From: a virus
Strand: one strand, 5' to 3'
Length of the DNA: 21,561 bases
IMG/VR virus record: IMGVR_UViG_3300044645_001693
Location: 1-21,561 of that record
Shown here: positions 1-6,937 of the stretch, piece after piece
Numbering within the stretch: the first letter of the stretch is position 1
How the letters are laid out: the number at the start of each line of letters is the position of its first letter
Notes under the pieces: generated by a model
The model's input: only the letters and a program-made list of their open reading frames with translations
Databases searched by the model: none
What the model was told of the DNA's origin: nothing
Position numbers and translations under genes: made by a program

Positions 1-45
1 CGGTTGCCAAAGGGCTTCATACTTTTCACTAACCTTTATCTGCAT
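1..45 (-). CDS. 5' end of a gene leaving the window, possibly terminase large subunit
   Basis: An ATG at complement(43..45) opens a frame that stays open to the window edge, giving 15 residues that begin MQIKVSEKYEALWQP. The opening resembles the start of some phage large terminases, where a short lead containing a Y-x-x-L-W/F segment precedes the Walker A ATPase motif, but the ATPase domain itself lies outside the window. The gene directly upstream on the same strand pair is a DUF4406-like protein, and the one before that is small-terminase-like, which is the usual place for the large subunit. The product call is inference from context; only the open frame is seen. Confidence 0.35.
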   Translation of the reverse strand, partial: MQIKVSEKYEALWQP

Positions 46-58
46 TTAAAAGGATTGT

Positions 59-388
59 TTAAATTTGTTCCTCATATAAAATATCTAAGCCATATTGCAA
101 GGCAACTTCATGTTCAATCTTACAACCTCTTGCATTTTCCCAGCCTTTTGCAAAGTAAACAACATTACAATGAGCCATTTTTTCAAGTGATTTTGCCAAA
201 TAATACATAGGTACTTGAATTACGCCTATTGATTTTAATTCGATTTTTGCAAACCATTCATCTTTAAAATATGTGTGTACTACTTCCATATTTTCTTTTT
301 TCGCAAATTCCAAAAACCTGTTTTTTGCTTCTACAATCTGTTCACCTGTTAAGCCATTTATAGGTTGGCTCATCATAATTTTAATCAT
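59..388 (-). CDS. DUF4406 / nucleoside 2-deoxyribosyltransferase-like protein
   Basis: The 109-residue protein looks like a member of the DUF4406 group, small Rossmann-like proteins related to nucleoside 2-deoxyribosyltransferases. The N-terminus has a beta strand followed by a turn (KIMMSQPINGLTG, about residues 3-15). The C-terminal half has the typical pattern of an aspartate/asparagine region, then a GWEN-A-G-C segment (about 83-89), then an IEHE helix (91-94), matching the family pattern of a WexSxGAxxE nucleotide-binding region. The known family enzymes transfer or hydrolyse deoxyribose from nucleosides, so a role in nucleotide metabolism is plausible but unproven. The start overlaps the stop of the preceding gene by 8 nt, indicating one transcription unit. 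Confidence 0.6.
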   Translation of the reverse strand: MIKIMMSQPINGLTGEQIVEAKNRFLEFAKKENMEVVHTYFKDEWFAKIELKSIGVIQVPMYYLAKSLEKMAHCNVVYFAKGWENARGCKIEHEVALQYGLDILYEEQI

Positions 389-689
389 TTGCCTTATCCT
401 TTGTAAATATTATCGTTGGCACGGTCACCTTTTCCCCTTGCGTCGTAATGTCAATGTTCTGCTTACTTTTCCCGTAGGCACGGTCAAGGAGCAACTGAGC
501 CGCCTTAATGTCACCCTTTGCCGCCTGTTCCCTTAGCTTCATGATAATGGCTTCGGCTGCGGTGATACCGTCCTTTTCCTGACCCATGACATTAGCCATA
601 ATAAGGTCAAGGGCTGGGAGTTTCTTAGGTCTGCCTGTTCCAACCGTGTTTCCTGATTTTAATTTGCCTCCGTGTTTTCCTTCCCTCAT
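381..689 (-). CDS. Small terminase-like / DUF5681-like DNA-binding protein
   Basis: The 102-residue protein begins with a glycine- and lysine-rich stretch ending in TGRPKK (about residues 18-23), the KxGNxxGRPK type of N-terminus that marks DUF5681-like and small-terminase-like phage proteins. The middle is a helical region (ALDLIMANVMG, then ITAAEAIIMKLREQAAKGDIKAAQLLLDR split over two helices, residues 42-70) resembling the helix-turn-helix and oligomerisation part of those proteins. It would recognise phage DNA for packaging. Its position, two genes before the putative large terminase, supports this. It overlaps the Mom-like gene by 4 nt (ATGA). A general DNA-binding protein is the alternative. 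Confidence 0.5.
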   Translation of the reverse strand: MREGKHGGKLKSGNTVGTGRPKKLPALDLIMANVMGQEKDGITAAEAIIMKLREQAAKGDIKAAQLLLDRAYGKSKQNIDITTQGEKVTVPTIIFTKDKAND

Positions 690-1525
690 ATTTCGAGATT
701 TAAACGAGAATTGAGCGCAAGGGTCGGATTCGAACCGCCTATTTCAATGCTGGAAGCATCGCGTTTATCCTGATTAACTTCTTGCGCTTGTTGCCTTTCG
801 GCTAATGTTATCTTTTCACCTTTGTACATTCCCGCACCCATTTTGTCAATCATTGAGAAAGGTAAAACGGGAACGGTAATTTTACATGATTTGTCAATCA
901 AATAAATGTAACGAAGTTGGAAACCTTGCAATGGTTTATATCCTAATTCTTTAAATTTACTCATTGATGATGCCCCGTTATTTAAAATATTAATTCCTTT
1001 TGTTACTGAAACCCTTGAAACAACTTTATTAAATGTTTTTAAACTTCCAATATTTGGTCTTATGGAAGTATCAGTTACCTTCATTCCTTCAATTTCCCAT
1101 ACTTGGTCATTCTTTTTAATACTTGTCAACACAAATCCACTTGCCCTGTATATTGTTCCATCTCCGCATTGCGTACCATCGCTAAAAGATAAAATCCATT
1201 TTATATGAGGCGCATTTTTTTTAATCAATCGAATACTTATTGCAATACATCTGCTTTCTGAATACTTTGGTAAATATTCATCAAAAGCCATTCTATTTAA
1301 TTCTAACATTTCATTCCATAAAGAAGGTTGAACTAATGGCAAAACCTTTCTTTTATCCAAAGGGCTTCCGTAACTTAAAACCCCGTGCAACTGATTATCT
1401 AAAAAGCAACCAAAATGCAAACTACTATTGTTTACTACCTTACCGCTATAATGGTTTTTCTTTACAAACTCATTAGCCAACTTTGGCGGTATCACCTTGA
1501 CGATTATTTCCTTTGCTCTGCCCAT
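686..1525 (-). CDS. Mom-like adenine hypermodification protein
   Basis: The 279-residue protein matches the pattern of the phage Mu Mom family, GNAT-fold enzymes that convert adenine in DNA to a carbamoylmethyl derivative and protect phage DNA from restriction. Visible family signatures are NHYSG (residues 24-28), LELNRMAF (74-81), the SESRCIAISIRLI helix (89-101) and FSDGTQCGDGTIYRASG (114-130), which corresponds to the Y/F-A/S-D-xxxGHxGxIYQAS block of the family. One deviation is that the histidine usual in that block is replaced by a C-G-D context. The C-terminal 60 residues are not recognisable. The start overlaps the end of the ParB-like gene by 22 nt. Established: family role in anti-restriction. 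Inferred: that this copy is active. Confidence 0.75.
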   Translation of the reverse strand: MGRAKEIIVKVIPPKLANEFVKKNHYSGKVVNNSSLHFGCFLDNQLHGVLSYGSPLDKRKVLPLVQPSLWNEMLELNRMAFDEYLPKYSESRCIAISIRLIKKNAPHIKWILSFSDGTQCGDGTIYRASGFVLTSIKKNDQVWEIEGMKVTDTSIRPNIGSLKTFNKVVSRVSVTKGINILNNGASSMSKFKELGYKPLQGFQLRYIYLIDKSCKITVPVLPFSMIDKMGAGMYKGEKITLAERQQAQEVNQDKRDASSIEIGGSNPTLALNSRLNLEI

Positions 1526-2094
1526 TTACTTACAATTAAATACAAAGCATTCCCGTTGCTATTTTCGTTTCCCATTGTTTCAATATACTTATATTCGTCC
1601 GTGTGCTTTATGTCTCTTATTGCGTTCTGTATAACCGTTGCCTGTTCATCTGCTAAAGTAAATGTCATTTGCTGAAATGGTTCTTTGTCGCCCTCAGGCA
1701 AAGTAAAATCTTCGTCAAAATCTTCGGGTCTGTCAAACTGCGGTATATCCAAACCCCACGCTTCCAAGTCCACAACCTCCCAATCATTCGCCAACGTGTC
1801 CCAGTCCCATTCACCAAATGCTACATTGTCCGCAATAATAAATCGTTTCTTTTCTTCCTCGGTTAAATCGCTGCTTTGTTTTACCCATGCCTCGTCAATG
1901 TCATTAAATCCAAGTTCCTGTAAAGCCCTTAGTCTCATGTTGCCTCCAAGCACTACATTGTTTTCATCAATGACCATAGGGCGAAGGGAAAGCATCTTTG
2001 GAAACTCCGTAATACTTTGCTTTAGCTTTTGAAACTTGTCATCCCTGAGAACCCGTGGGTTGTTTGGGTTCGGTTTTATATCCTTTAATTTCAT
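1504..2094 (-). CDS. ParB/sulfiredoxin-like nuclease-domain protein
   Basis: The 196-residue protein has a ParB N-terminal (ParBc) domain: KPNPNNPRVLRDDKFQKL (residues 7-24) followed by VVLGGNMRLRALQELGF (about 47-63), where GGNMRLRAL is the family's GGERRLRA nucleotide-binding box. In phages this domain is commonly found alone or fused in front of adenine methyltransferases. Here the frame ends without any methyltransferase motif, so it is the stand-alone type. The C-terminal half is acidic (about residues 100-150), and could be a partner-binding or DNA-mimic-like region. It lies directly before the Mom-like gene, with a 4-nt overlap to the glycosyltransferase upstream. Role in modification, packaging or replication control is open. 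Confidence 0.85.
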   Translation of the reverse strand: MKLKDIKPNPNNPRVLRDDKFQKLKQSITEFPKMLSLRPMVIDENNVVLGGNMRLRALQELGFNDIDEAWVKQSSDLTEEEKKRFIIADNVAFGEWDWDTLANDWEVVDLEAWGLDIPQFDRPEDFDEDFTLPEGDKEPFQQMTFTLADEQATVIQNAIRDIKHTDEYKYIETMGNENSNGNALYLIVSKWAEQRK

Positions 2095-3098
2095 ATAGCG
2101 TTTAATACGTTTATCCTTAATTCATTCACCTTAACCAAGTCCCTTTCTTCCTTGAGCCATTTGCGTCCAGCCTCTAAGTCAACAAAGTACGCATCATCTT
2201 TGTCTAAAGCCTTAGTAAATTTGTGGATTAAATCTAATTCGTTTTTATAAGTCCTCACCCCAGCGATGTTAAATTCCTTGATTTCCTCAGGTGCGTATGA
2301 AATACAACCAGCTACCAACATTTCCATCGCAAAGTTATTTGACTTCGCTTGATTGAAATTGTCAATCGTCAATGGGAATACGCCATAATGTGGCGCTGAG
2401 TGTTTGACCATTTCAAAATATTGGAACAATGAATTATTCCACGGCACAATAATTGCTTTGGGGTATAATGTTTTACCGAGCCAATCGGCTAAACCAACCA
2501 TACCTAATTCAACCTTATCGTTTTTTTGTAACTCAATCCAAAAGTTTTTTACCGTTGCAAGGTCTTCCAGGTGCGTTTGAGATCCGCGCCACATAACTCG
2601 TTTCTTTGCGTCCATTAACTTATCCCTTTTTACAGGCTGCATCGGTGTAACGGTAAAGTCAATGGCGTTGGGAACAACGGTTATTTTATCTTTATCGTAA
2701 AACTGGGCGTAAAATTCTTTTAGGTACGGGGTTGAGGTCATAACCCAATCAGCGTATTTGAAAGCCTTTTCGACTGACTCCTTTACCTGAGGCTTGTTAA
2801 AATGTTGGCTTGCTGGGTTGGCTGGACTTACCTCATGTAGCAGGTCGTCATGGTCTAAGATAATCTTCTTACCCATTCGCTTTACCTCGTTAATCATGCC
2901 AAGTAAATCGTTACCATTAGCACGCTGGAAGATAACAACATCAACGTCGTAAAAATCATACCACTTAACGGTATCAGGGTTAATCATCTTTATTACAAAG
3001 TTCGAAGGGCAAACCTCCCGAAGCCTAATAAATGGATTAACCGTGCGATAGTAGTCAGTAGTTGGGCTGCTTAAATTACAAACAATGCCAATCCTCAT
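2091..3098 (-). CDS. GT-B fold glycosyltransferase (GT4-like)
   Basis: This 335-residue protein reads as a retaining GT-B glycosyltransferase. The N-terminal half opens with a Rossmann strand (MRIGIVCNL) and contains KKIILDHDDLLHEVSP (76-91), then WVMTSTPYLKEFY (about 117-129) and VVPNAIDF (about 140-147). These are the substrate-domain strands and the hinge typical of GT4 proteins. The second domain begins at RVMWRGSQTHLEDL (168-181), and its nucleotide-sugar site probably includes KSNNFAMEMLVAG (about 250-262), the degenerate form of the E-x7-E region. It would transfer an activated sugar to an unknown acceptor. Neighbours on the same strand are another glycosyltransferase-like protein, a methyltransferase and a sugar aminotransferase, so it probably belongs to a decoration pathway. 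Confidence 0.75.
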   Translation of the reverse strand: MRIGIVCNLSSPTTDYYRTVNPFIRLREVCPSNFVIKMINPDTVKWYDFYDVDVVIFQRANGNDLLGMINEVKRMGKKIILDHDDLLHEVSPANPASQHFNKPQVKESVEKAFKYADWVMTSTPYLKEFYAQFYDKDKITVVPNAIDFTVTPMQPVKRDKLMDAKKRVMWRGSQTHLEDLATVKNFWIELQKNDKVELGMVGLADWLGKTLYPKAIIVPWNNSLFQYFEMVKHSAPHYGVFPLTIDNFNQAKSNNFAMEMLVAGCISYAPEEIKEFNIAGVRTYKNELDLIHKFTKALDKDDAYFVDLEAGRKWLKEERDLVKVNELRINVLNAI

Positions 3099-3265
3099 TT
3101 ATTTTTACTTTTGTAGGTATCTAATAAAACTTCCAATACCGCTTCCATAGAATGCTTTTTCCCTGTTGCCTTCCACAAATCAAATTGAATGTCAAGCAGC
3201 CTTTCCCTTATAACCTTGTTTCTGAAGGTTACCCCGTACATTTCTTGAGGTTTTGTTGTGTTCAT
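3095..3265 (-). CDS. Small hypothetical protein
   Basis: I do not recognise this 56-residue basic protein. The start chosen is the ATG at complement(3263..3265). A longer frame from a TTG at 3286 is possible, but that codon lies inside a good promoter box (TATATTTG, complement 3284..3291), so the ATG is preferred. The sequence is predicted helical in its second half (RLLDIQFDLWKATGKKHSME, residues 25-44), vaguely like small DNA-binding or antitoxin-type proteins, but no fold can be claimed. It overlaps the downstream glycosyltransferase by 4 nt (ATGA), which supports it being translated. Confidence 0.55.
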   Translation of the reverse strand: MNTTKPQEMYGVTFRNKVIRERLLDIQFDLWKATGKKHSMEAVLEVLLDTYKSKNK

Positions 3266-3283
3266 TTTTTTTAAATTATTATA

Positions 3284-3291
3284 CAAATATA
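3284..3291 (-). promoter_or_regulatory. Bacteroidota-type -7 element inside the left operon
   Basis: The minus strand reads TATATTTG, an exact match to the Bacteroidota TAnnTTTG -7 box, in a very AT-rich gap between two genes. Transcription would start about 14 nt before the ATG at 3265. No clear -33 TTTG box is seen upstream, so the site is a candidate secondary promoter for the ParB, Mom and terminase genes. Confidence 0.4.
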
Positions 3292-3294
3292 ATA

Positions 3295-3999
3295 TTATTT
3301 TTTTAAAATTGGGGAAATAAATCCGCGTTCACCCTCGGACACAAACATTGAATGCCTGTATGTCTTTGACAAATAACCGATTGGCACTTTATTATCAGTG
3401 CAATACTTCATTAACGGGTGTACCGTGTTGTTCCAATTAAAAATATCAATCCATTTATCTGGTGAATAAACTTCGCCTTCGCGGTTTAAATCAACCAATG
3501 ATAAATCGAACTTACCACCAATCTTATCAAGCATAGAAGGTTTAAAGAACTCACACGAACCCCGAAGCCAACCAACAGGATCACCGCAGGAATTGGAAAG
3601 GATTTCCCAAGCGCCTCCCATAAAGTGAATGATGTTCCCGAACCATTTGTAATTATGTATAAAATTGTCATCATGCGTAAAAAGAAGCAAGTCGTAATCT
3701 TTGTAATTATGTTCTTCCAGCCATTGGTTAGAACAACCCCAATCGCCAACCGTGTTCGGGTATTCTTTATAATTCCAGCCTAAGTCTTTAATCTGCTCAA
3801 TGGTTGCAATTTCTTTGTAAAGAATTGTATCCAATTCTTTTATTGCCAAATCCTTTTTTTCCTCGTATGAATACTTTGGGTCACGGTGTGAGATACAAAA
3901 TAAATCATACGTCCAATCTTTGACAACGATTTGCCTTGCCACTGATTCATAAAAATCTAAGGGAAAGTGCCAACCTGAGGCGACAACGGCTAATCTCAT
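3295..3999 (-). CDS. GT-A-like glycosyltransferase-type protein
   Basis: The 234-residue protein is probably a nucleotide-sugar-dependent transferase of the GT-A type. It opens with a strand and loop (MRLAVVASGWHF). Near the middle it has YDLLLFTHDDNFIHNYKW (about residues 99-116), where the hydrophobic strand followed by HDD resembles the metal-binding DxD site. Further on come GGAWEILSNSCGDPVGWLRG (128-147) and a PDKWIDIFNW segment that resemble acceptor-side loops. It overlaps the methyltransferase gene upstream by 4 nt and lies in the same glycan-type cassette. No signal peptide or membrane segment is present, so it acts in the cytoplasm. The family call is by pattern only. Confidence 0.55.
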   Translation of the reverse strand: MRLAVVASGWHFPLDFYESVARQIVVKDWTYDLFCISHRDPKYSYEEKKDLAIKELDTILYKEIATIEQIKDLGWNYKEYPNTVGDWGCSNQWLEEHNYKDYDLLLFTHDDNFIHNYKWFGNIIHFMGGAWEILSNSCGDPVGWLRGSCEFFKPSMLDKIGGKFDLSLVDLNREGEVYSPDKWIDIFNWNNTVHPLMKYCTDNKVPIGYLSKTYRHSMFVSEGERGFISPILKK

Positions 4000-4535
4000 A
4001 GGAGTAGGGATAAAGAAGGAAAGTCCTCGTTAATTGTAATAAAGTTTATTCCCGATGAATTGATAGGCTGGAAGTCTTTCATCCATTCGACCTTGTCCCT
4101 TTCCTTGCTACCACCTTCAAACAAGATTGAGCCGTTTAAAAAATGGTATTCCTTTAAACTTTTTAAATACTTTAAATGTCCAGCATGGTTGCTTATATCA
4201 AAGTGCATTAAATCAAAAGGTTCTGGTTTCCAATTATAAAAATCCAATTCAATCAATTCAATATATTTTGTTAAGCCAAGTTGGTCGATGGTGTTCTGTG
4301 TTTTATCCATCGACGTATTTTTATACGGGTACTTTTGCCAAAGGTCATGACACATGATGACGGTATCGCTATCTAAGTCCCTTAACGCTTGAGCCATTGC
4401 GACGGCAGAATAACCGTGCAACGTGCCAAACTCAAGTATTACAGAGGGATTCATAGTAAGCACCGTGTTATAAAGAGTCTTACCAATTTTATTCTTATAA
4501 TAACTTGAGGGTATATCGTAATTATAATATGCCAT
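3996..4535 (-). CDS. Class I SAM-dependent methyltransferase-like protein
   Basis: The 179-residue protein has the class I methyltransferase layout. Motif I is VILEFGTLHGYSAVAMA (residues 32-48), with the acidic residue and glycines that bind S-adenosylmethionine. A second strand, VIMCHDLW (about 59-66), ends in the acidic residue that contacts ribose, and PFDLMHFDIS (about 107-116) fits motif IV. It is closest in layout to the Methyltransf_24/cephalosporin-hydroxylase-like group, often found in sugar-modification clusters. It starts on the stop codon of SSB (TAATG) and overlaps the next gene by 4 nt. The substrate is unknown; a sugar hydroxyl or amino group is likely given the neighbours. 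Confidence 0.65.
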   Translation of the reverse strand: MAYYNYDIPSSYYKNKIGKTLYNTVLTMNPSVILEFGTLHGYSAVAMAQALRDLDSDTVIMCHDLWQKYPYKNTSMDKTQNTIDQLGLTKYIELIELDFYNWKPEPFDLMHFDISNHAGHLKYLKSLKEYHFLNGSILFEGGSKERDKVEWMKDFQPINSSGINFITINEDFPSLSLLL

Positions 4536-4918
4536 TAGAAAGGAAATTCTGATTCTGGTTTAAATGTGGTTTCTTCTGTTACTTTTTGATTCTCCCCTGT
4601 CGTTGGCTTACCTCCAAATTCAAGGGAATTAACCATACACCTAATGACAGCTTCGGCTGCTCCAGTATTTTTATTAAGGTATCCATTTACCCCGCCTGTT
4701 CCTTCTACGACAACATAAGTACCTTTTAAAATATGTGGCGCAAGTTTGACACCACGCTCACCCCAAATTGAGCAAGTAACCCAAATCGTCTTTTCTCCTT
4801 GCACTTGACCGTAAACCCTTTCAGTGTGTGCTACGGAAAAAGAACAAACGGTATTATCACCGACATTTTTTACCTCAGCGTCCTGACCGACGCGACCACT
4901 TACAATTAACTTAATCAT
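4535..4918 (-). CDS. ssb: Single-stranded DNA-binding protein
   Basis: The 127-residue protein is a bacterial-type SSB: one OB fold followed by a short tail. Its N-terminus, MIKLIVSGRVGQDAEVK (residues 1-17), is the family's first strand. VCSFSVAHTE and the conserved tryptophan strand TIWVTCSIWGERG (about 44-56) follow, then the LKGTYVVVEG strand. The tail ends ESEFPF, which mimics the acidic DDDIPF tip used to recruit replication partners. The start chosen is the ATG at complement(4916..4918), overlapping the aminotransferase stop as TGATG. An upstream TTG at 4924 would add only two residues. It is odd that a replication protein sits inside a run of sugar-modifying genes. Confidence 0.92.
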   Translation of the reverse strand: MIKLIVSGRVGQDAEVKNVGDNTVCSFSVAHTERVYGQVQGEKTIWVTCSIWGERGVKLAPHILKGTYVVVEGTGGVNGYLNKNTGAAEAVIRCMVNSLEFGGKPTTGENQKVTEETTFKPESEFPF

Positions 4919-6027
4919 CACCAACCTTTTTTTATCTGTTTAACAATATATTCCCTGTCCTCGTCCGTTACCCACCAACCGACTGGAAGACTGGACAACT
5001 TGCCAATCACCTTATCAATGTTTGGTAGTTCTGTTTTAAATTGCTTTACACATGGGTGTAAATCGTTCCGCTCATGTACCTGAGAAGTCATTACACCCCT
5101 ATCTTTCATTGCCCTTTGAAAATTGTCCCTGTCCTCAACCAAAATAGAAAATATCCAATAAGACGAACCAGAATCAAACGCCAAAGTATTTATTTTTGGC
5201 TCACATTCATTTAACCACCAGTCGTAAAAACCAGCGTTATTTTGGTGTCTTCTAATGTTATCGCCAAATATTTTTAGGTTCTCAATCCCGATGGCGGCGT
5301 TGATGTCGTTCATGTGGAATTTATACCCCCAATCGTTTATCGGTGCTTCACACCTAAAGTCCTTCCTGTCACCTTCACGGTCAATGCCATACCACCGAAG
5401 TAACTTTGCCTTTTTGTATTCATATTCCCCTGGCAAGATTAAAATTCCACCGTCACCCGTGGTAAGGTGTTTTATTGCTTGAAAGGAAAAGCAACAGTAA
5501 TTTCCTGAGTTACCAACCAACGTACTTTCGTCTTTAGTGGCTGGTAATTCGTAATATGAGCCGAAAGCGTGGGCACAATCCTCAATTATATCAAGCCCCG
5601 TTAATGACTTTATTTTCTTTACGTCTGCTGCTGCACCTCCCCAATGCACAACCATAACCGCCGCAACCAAAGGAGTAACAGATTTTGCCACCGACAAAGG
5701 ACAAATATTTAATTTGTTAGGGTCAATATCTGCCCAAATGATTTCAAAACCAGCCGCAAGTATCGCCCAGTTGGTTGCAGTGCAAGTCAACGGGGTTGAT
5801 ATAATATATTTCTTTTCGGGGTGTTTGTCCTTAATTAACCTTAAAGCAAGATGCAAAGCGCTTGTCCCTGAGTTGACTGTAACAAGGTAAGGATTATTGA
5901 AGCTTTGTTTTAATTGGCGTTCAAATTCCTCAACGACTTCGCCTTGACCGATAAAGCCTGAGGATAAAACTTTTTCCACGGCTTTTGATGCCTCTGGATT
6001 CATGGCAACTTTAAATAATGGTATCAT
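4918..6027 (-). CDS. DegT/DnrJ/EryC1/StrS-family PLP sugar aminotransferase
   Basis: This 369-residue protein is full length for the DegT family, cytoplasmic PLP enzymes that aminate keto-sugars linked to a nucleotide. The phosphate-binding VNSGTSAL (51-58), IIEDCAHAFG (147-156, with the aspartate that pairs with the PLP ring) and the Schiff-base segment FSFQAIKHLTTGDGG (180-194, lysine 186) are all intact. The C-terminal part carries the usual GYKFHMNDINAAIG (233-246) acceptor loop. It is one of the clearest genes here. Placed between two glycosyltransferase-like genes and a methyltransferase, it probably makes an amino sugar for the same pathway. Overlaps by 4 nt with the upstream gene show co-expression. 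Confidence 0.95.
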   Translation of the reverse strand: MIPLFKVAMNPEASKAVEKVLSSGFIGQGEVVEEFERQLKQSFNNPYLVTVNSGTSALHLALRLIKDKHPEKKYIISTPLTCTATNWAILAAGFEIIWADIDPNKLNICPLSVAKSVTPLVAAVMVVHWGGAAADVKKIKSLTGLDIIEDCAHAFGSYYELPATKDESTLVGNSGNYCCFSFQAIKHLTTGDGGILILPGEYEYKKAKLLRWYGIDREGDRKDFRCEAPINDWGYKFHMNDINAAIGIENLKIFGDNIRRHQNNAGFYDWWLNECEPKINTLAFDSGSSYWIFSILVEDRDNFQRAMKDRGVMTSQVHERNDLHPCVKQFKTELPNIDKVIGKLSSLPVGWWVTDEDREYIVKQIKKGW

Positions 6028-6725
6028 TTAATGTGGTTTGCATGGTTTATAAAATATTTATTCCCCTCGTTTTCAAAAGGCGTCCCGATATATTTTGAAC
6101 AATTACCTTTTAGGATTGCAACCTTTATTCTTTCCTCATAGTTCCAAAGGATAAAAGGAAAAGAAATCTGGTCACGGCTGGAAAACTTGCATACTTGTTC
6201 AAACCAAGCTAAACCAAAATCAATGGTAATTTGATTTACCTTCCTGATATAGCAACCCATTTCATAAAGCCCAAAATAAGGCGGCATTCCAACAGATTGA
6301 TAAAAATTCATTTGGCTTTTTACAAGGTCTTCATTGTCTAACTTTGCCTCAAGAACGGCGGCTATTTCTTGATATAAACAACGTCTTTGCGCGTGACGGA
6401 AAACATACAAATCAGCGTCGCCGTATTCCTCAATAATTTCTTCGGGGTGCATTGCCAGTTGATGTGTTCCATCATGCCATATAATGTAATCGAAGTCAAT
6501 GTTTAAAGCCTGTGGAATGCAAAGTATCTTTTCAGCCTTCGCGTTGCGTCTGTGCCTTAACGGGTCAATCATACTAAACTGGTGATTTTGGACTTGATTC
6601 CAAACATTTAGGTCATGGTTAACTTCATCGACAAAAGCGACGTAAGTGCAATTATCAAAAGTCGTCTCAGGGTCAACCAGCACGTCTTTGTTTCCAGTAA
6701 TTGAGGTAATAATCAAATAGTTCAT
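6024..6725 (-). CDS. DUF616/TOD1-like glycosyltransferase
   Basis: The 233-residue protein resembles the DUF616 (TOD1/MUCI70-type) glycosyltransferase domain. Visible parts are a first strand with TSITGNKD (residues 7-14), a segment with an aromatic/arginine cluster DPLRHRRNAKAEK (54-66), and FDYIIWHDGTHQL (77-89), where the strand ending in W-H-D-G occupies the donor-site place of the family's W-x-D-x motif. ADLYVFRHAQRRCLYQE (103-119) and RDQISFPFILWNYE (184-197) match the conserved later blocks. It is the first gene of the left minus-strand operon. The promoter box ends only four bases before its ATG, so the messenger is probably leaderless or nearly so. Confidence 0.62.
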   Translation of the reverse strand: MNYLIITSITGNKDVLVDPETTFDNCTYVAFVDEVNHDLNVWNQVQNHQFSMIDPLRHRRNAKAEKILCIPQALNIDFDYIIWHDGTHQLAMHPEEIIEEYGDADLYVFRHAQRRCLYQEIAAVLEAKLDNEDLVKSQMNFYQSVGMPPYFGLYEMGCYIRKVNQITIDFGLAWFEQVCKFSSRDQISFPFILWNYEERIKVAILKGNCSKYIGTPFENEGNKYFINHANHIK

Positions 6726-6729
6726 AGGG

Positions 6730-6737
6730 CAAATATA
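6730..6737 (-). promoter_or_regulatory. Promoter -7 element of the left operon
   Basis: The minus strand reads TATATTTG, matching TAnnTTTG, and is followed by CCCT and then the ATG at 6725. The expected transcription start is therefore at or next to the start codon, implying a leaderless messenger. The upstream 45 bp are almost purely A and T. Confidence 0.5.
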
Positions 6738-6785
6738 AACTTTATTATTTTATAAATTAAATATTATTTTTAACAAAATTATTTT

Positions 6786-6793
6786 TATCTTTG
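6786..6793 (+). promoter_or_regulatory. Promoter -7 element for the tRNA-like RNAs
   Basis: TATCTTTG matches TAnnTTTG and lies 4 bp before the 5' strand of the first tRNA-like element. Transcription would start close to 6798, the first paired base. It is divergent from the promoter at 6730..6737 and lacks the TGTAAATA boxes seen at the four other plus-strand promoters. Confidence 0.45.
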
Positions 6794-6797
6794 TGGC

Positions 6798-6859
6798 GCA
6801 AGGTGGTGTAAATGGAAACATTTGAGCAATCAGATATAGGTTCGAATCCTGTCCTTGCT
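6798..6859 (+). tRNA. tRNA-like element with a tetraloop in place of the anticodon arm
   Basis: The RNA folds as a tRNA cloverleaf with one arm replaced. The acceptor has six pairs (GCAAGG 6798-6803 with CCTTGC 6853-6858). U8 and G9 follow. The D arm is GTGT/ACAT (6806-6809, 6818-6821) around a loop containing GG. The T arm is ATAGG/CCTGT (6836-6840, 6848-6852) with the classical loop TTCGAAT. Between the D and T arms there are only 14 nt; they form TTGA-GCAA-TCAG (6822-6833), a short hairpin closed by a GNRA tetraloop, so no anticodon exists. No CCA is encoded (TCAA follows the stem). It cannot decode; a degenerate tRNA or a tRNA mimic are the options. Confidence 0.5.
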
Positions 6860-6937
6860 CAACTAAGGTAGAAATATGAGAATCCTGAATTGTACACAAA
6901 ATATCCATATTGACAGCACGGACAGACGGCATTTTTA

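Noticed and set aside
4-210. 68-residue plus-strand frame at the left edge
   Set aside because: It is antisense to the DUF4406-like gene and to the start of the following gene, and has no leader motif.
403-412. TGTAAATATT match to the promoter box
   Set aside because: It lies inside the small-terminase-like coding region with no -7 element at the 32-bp spacing, so it is taken as chance in AT-rich DNA.
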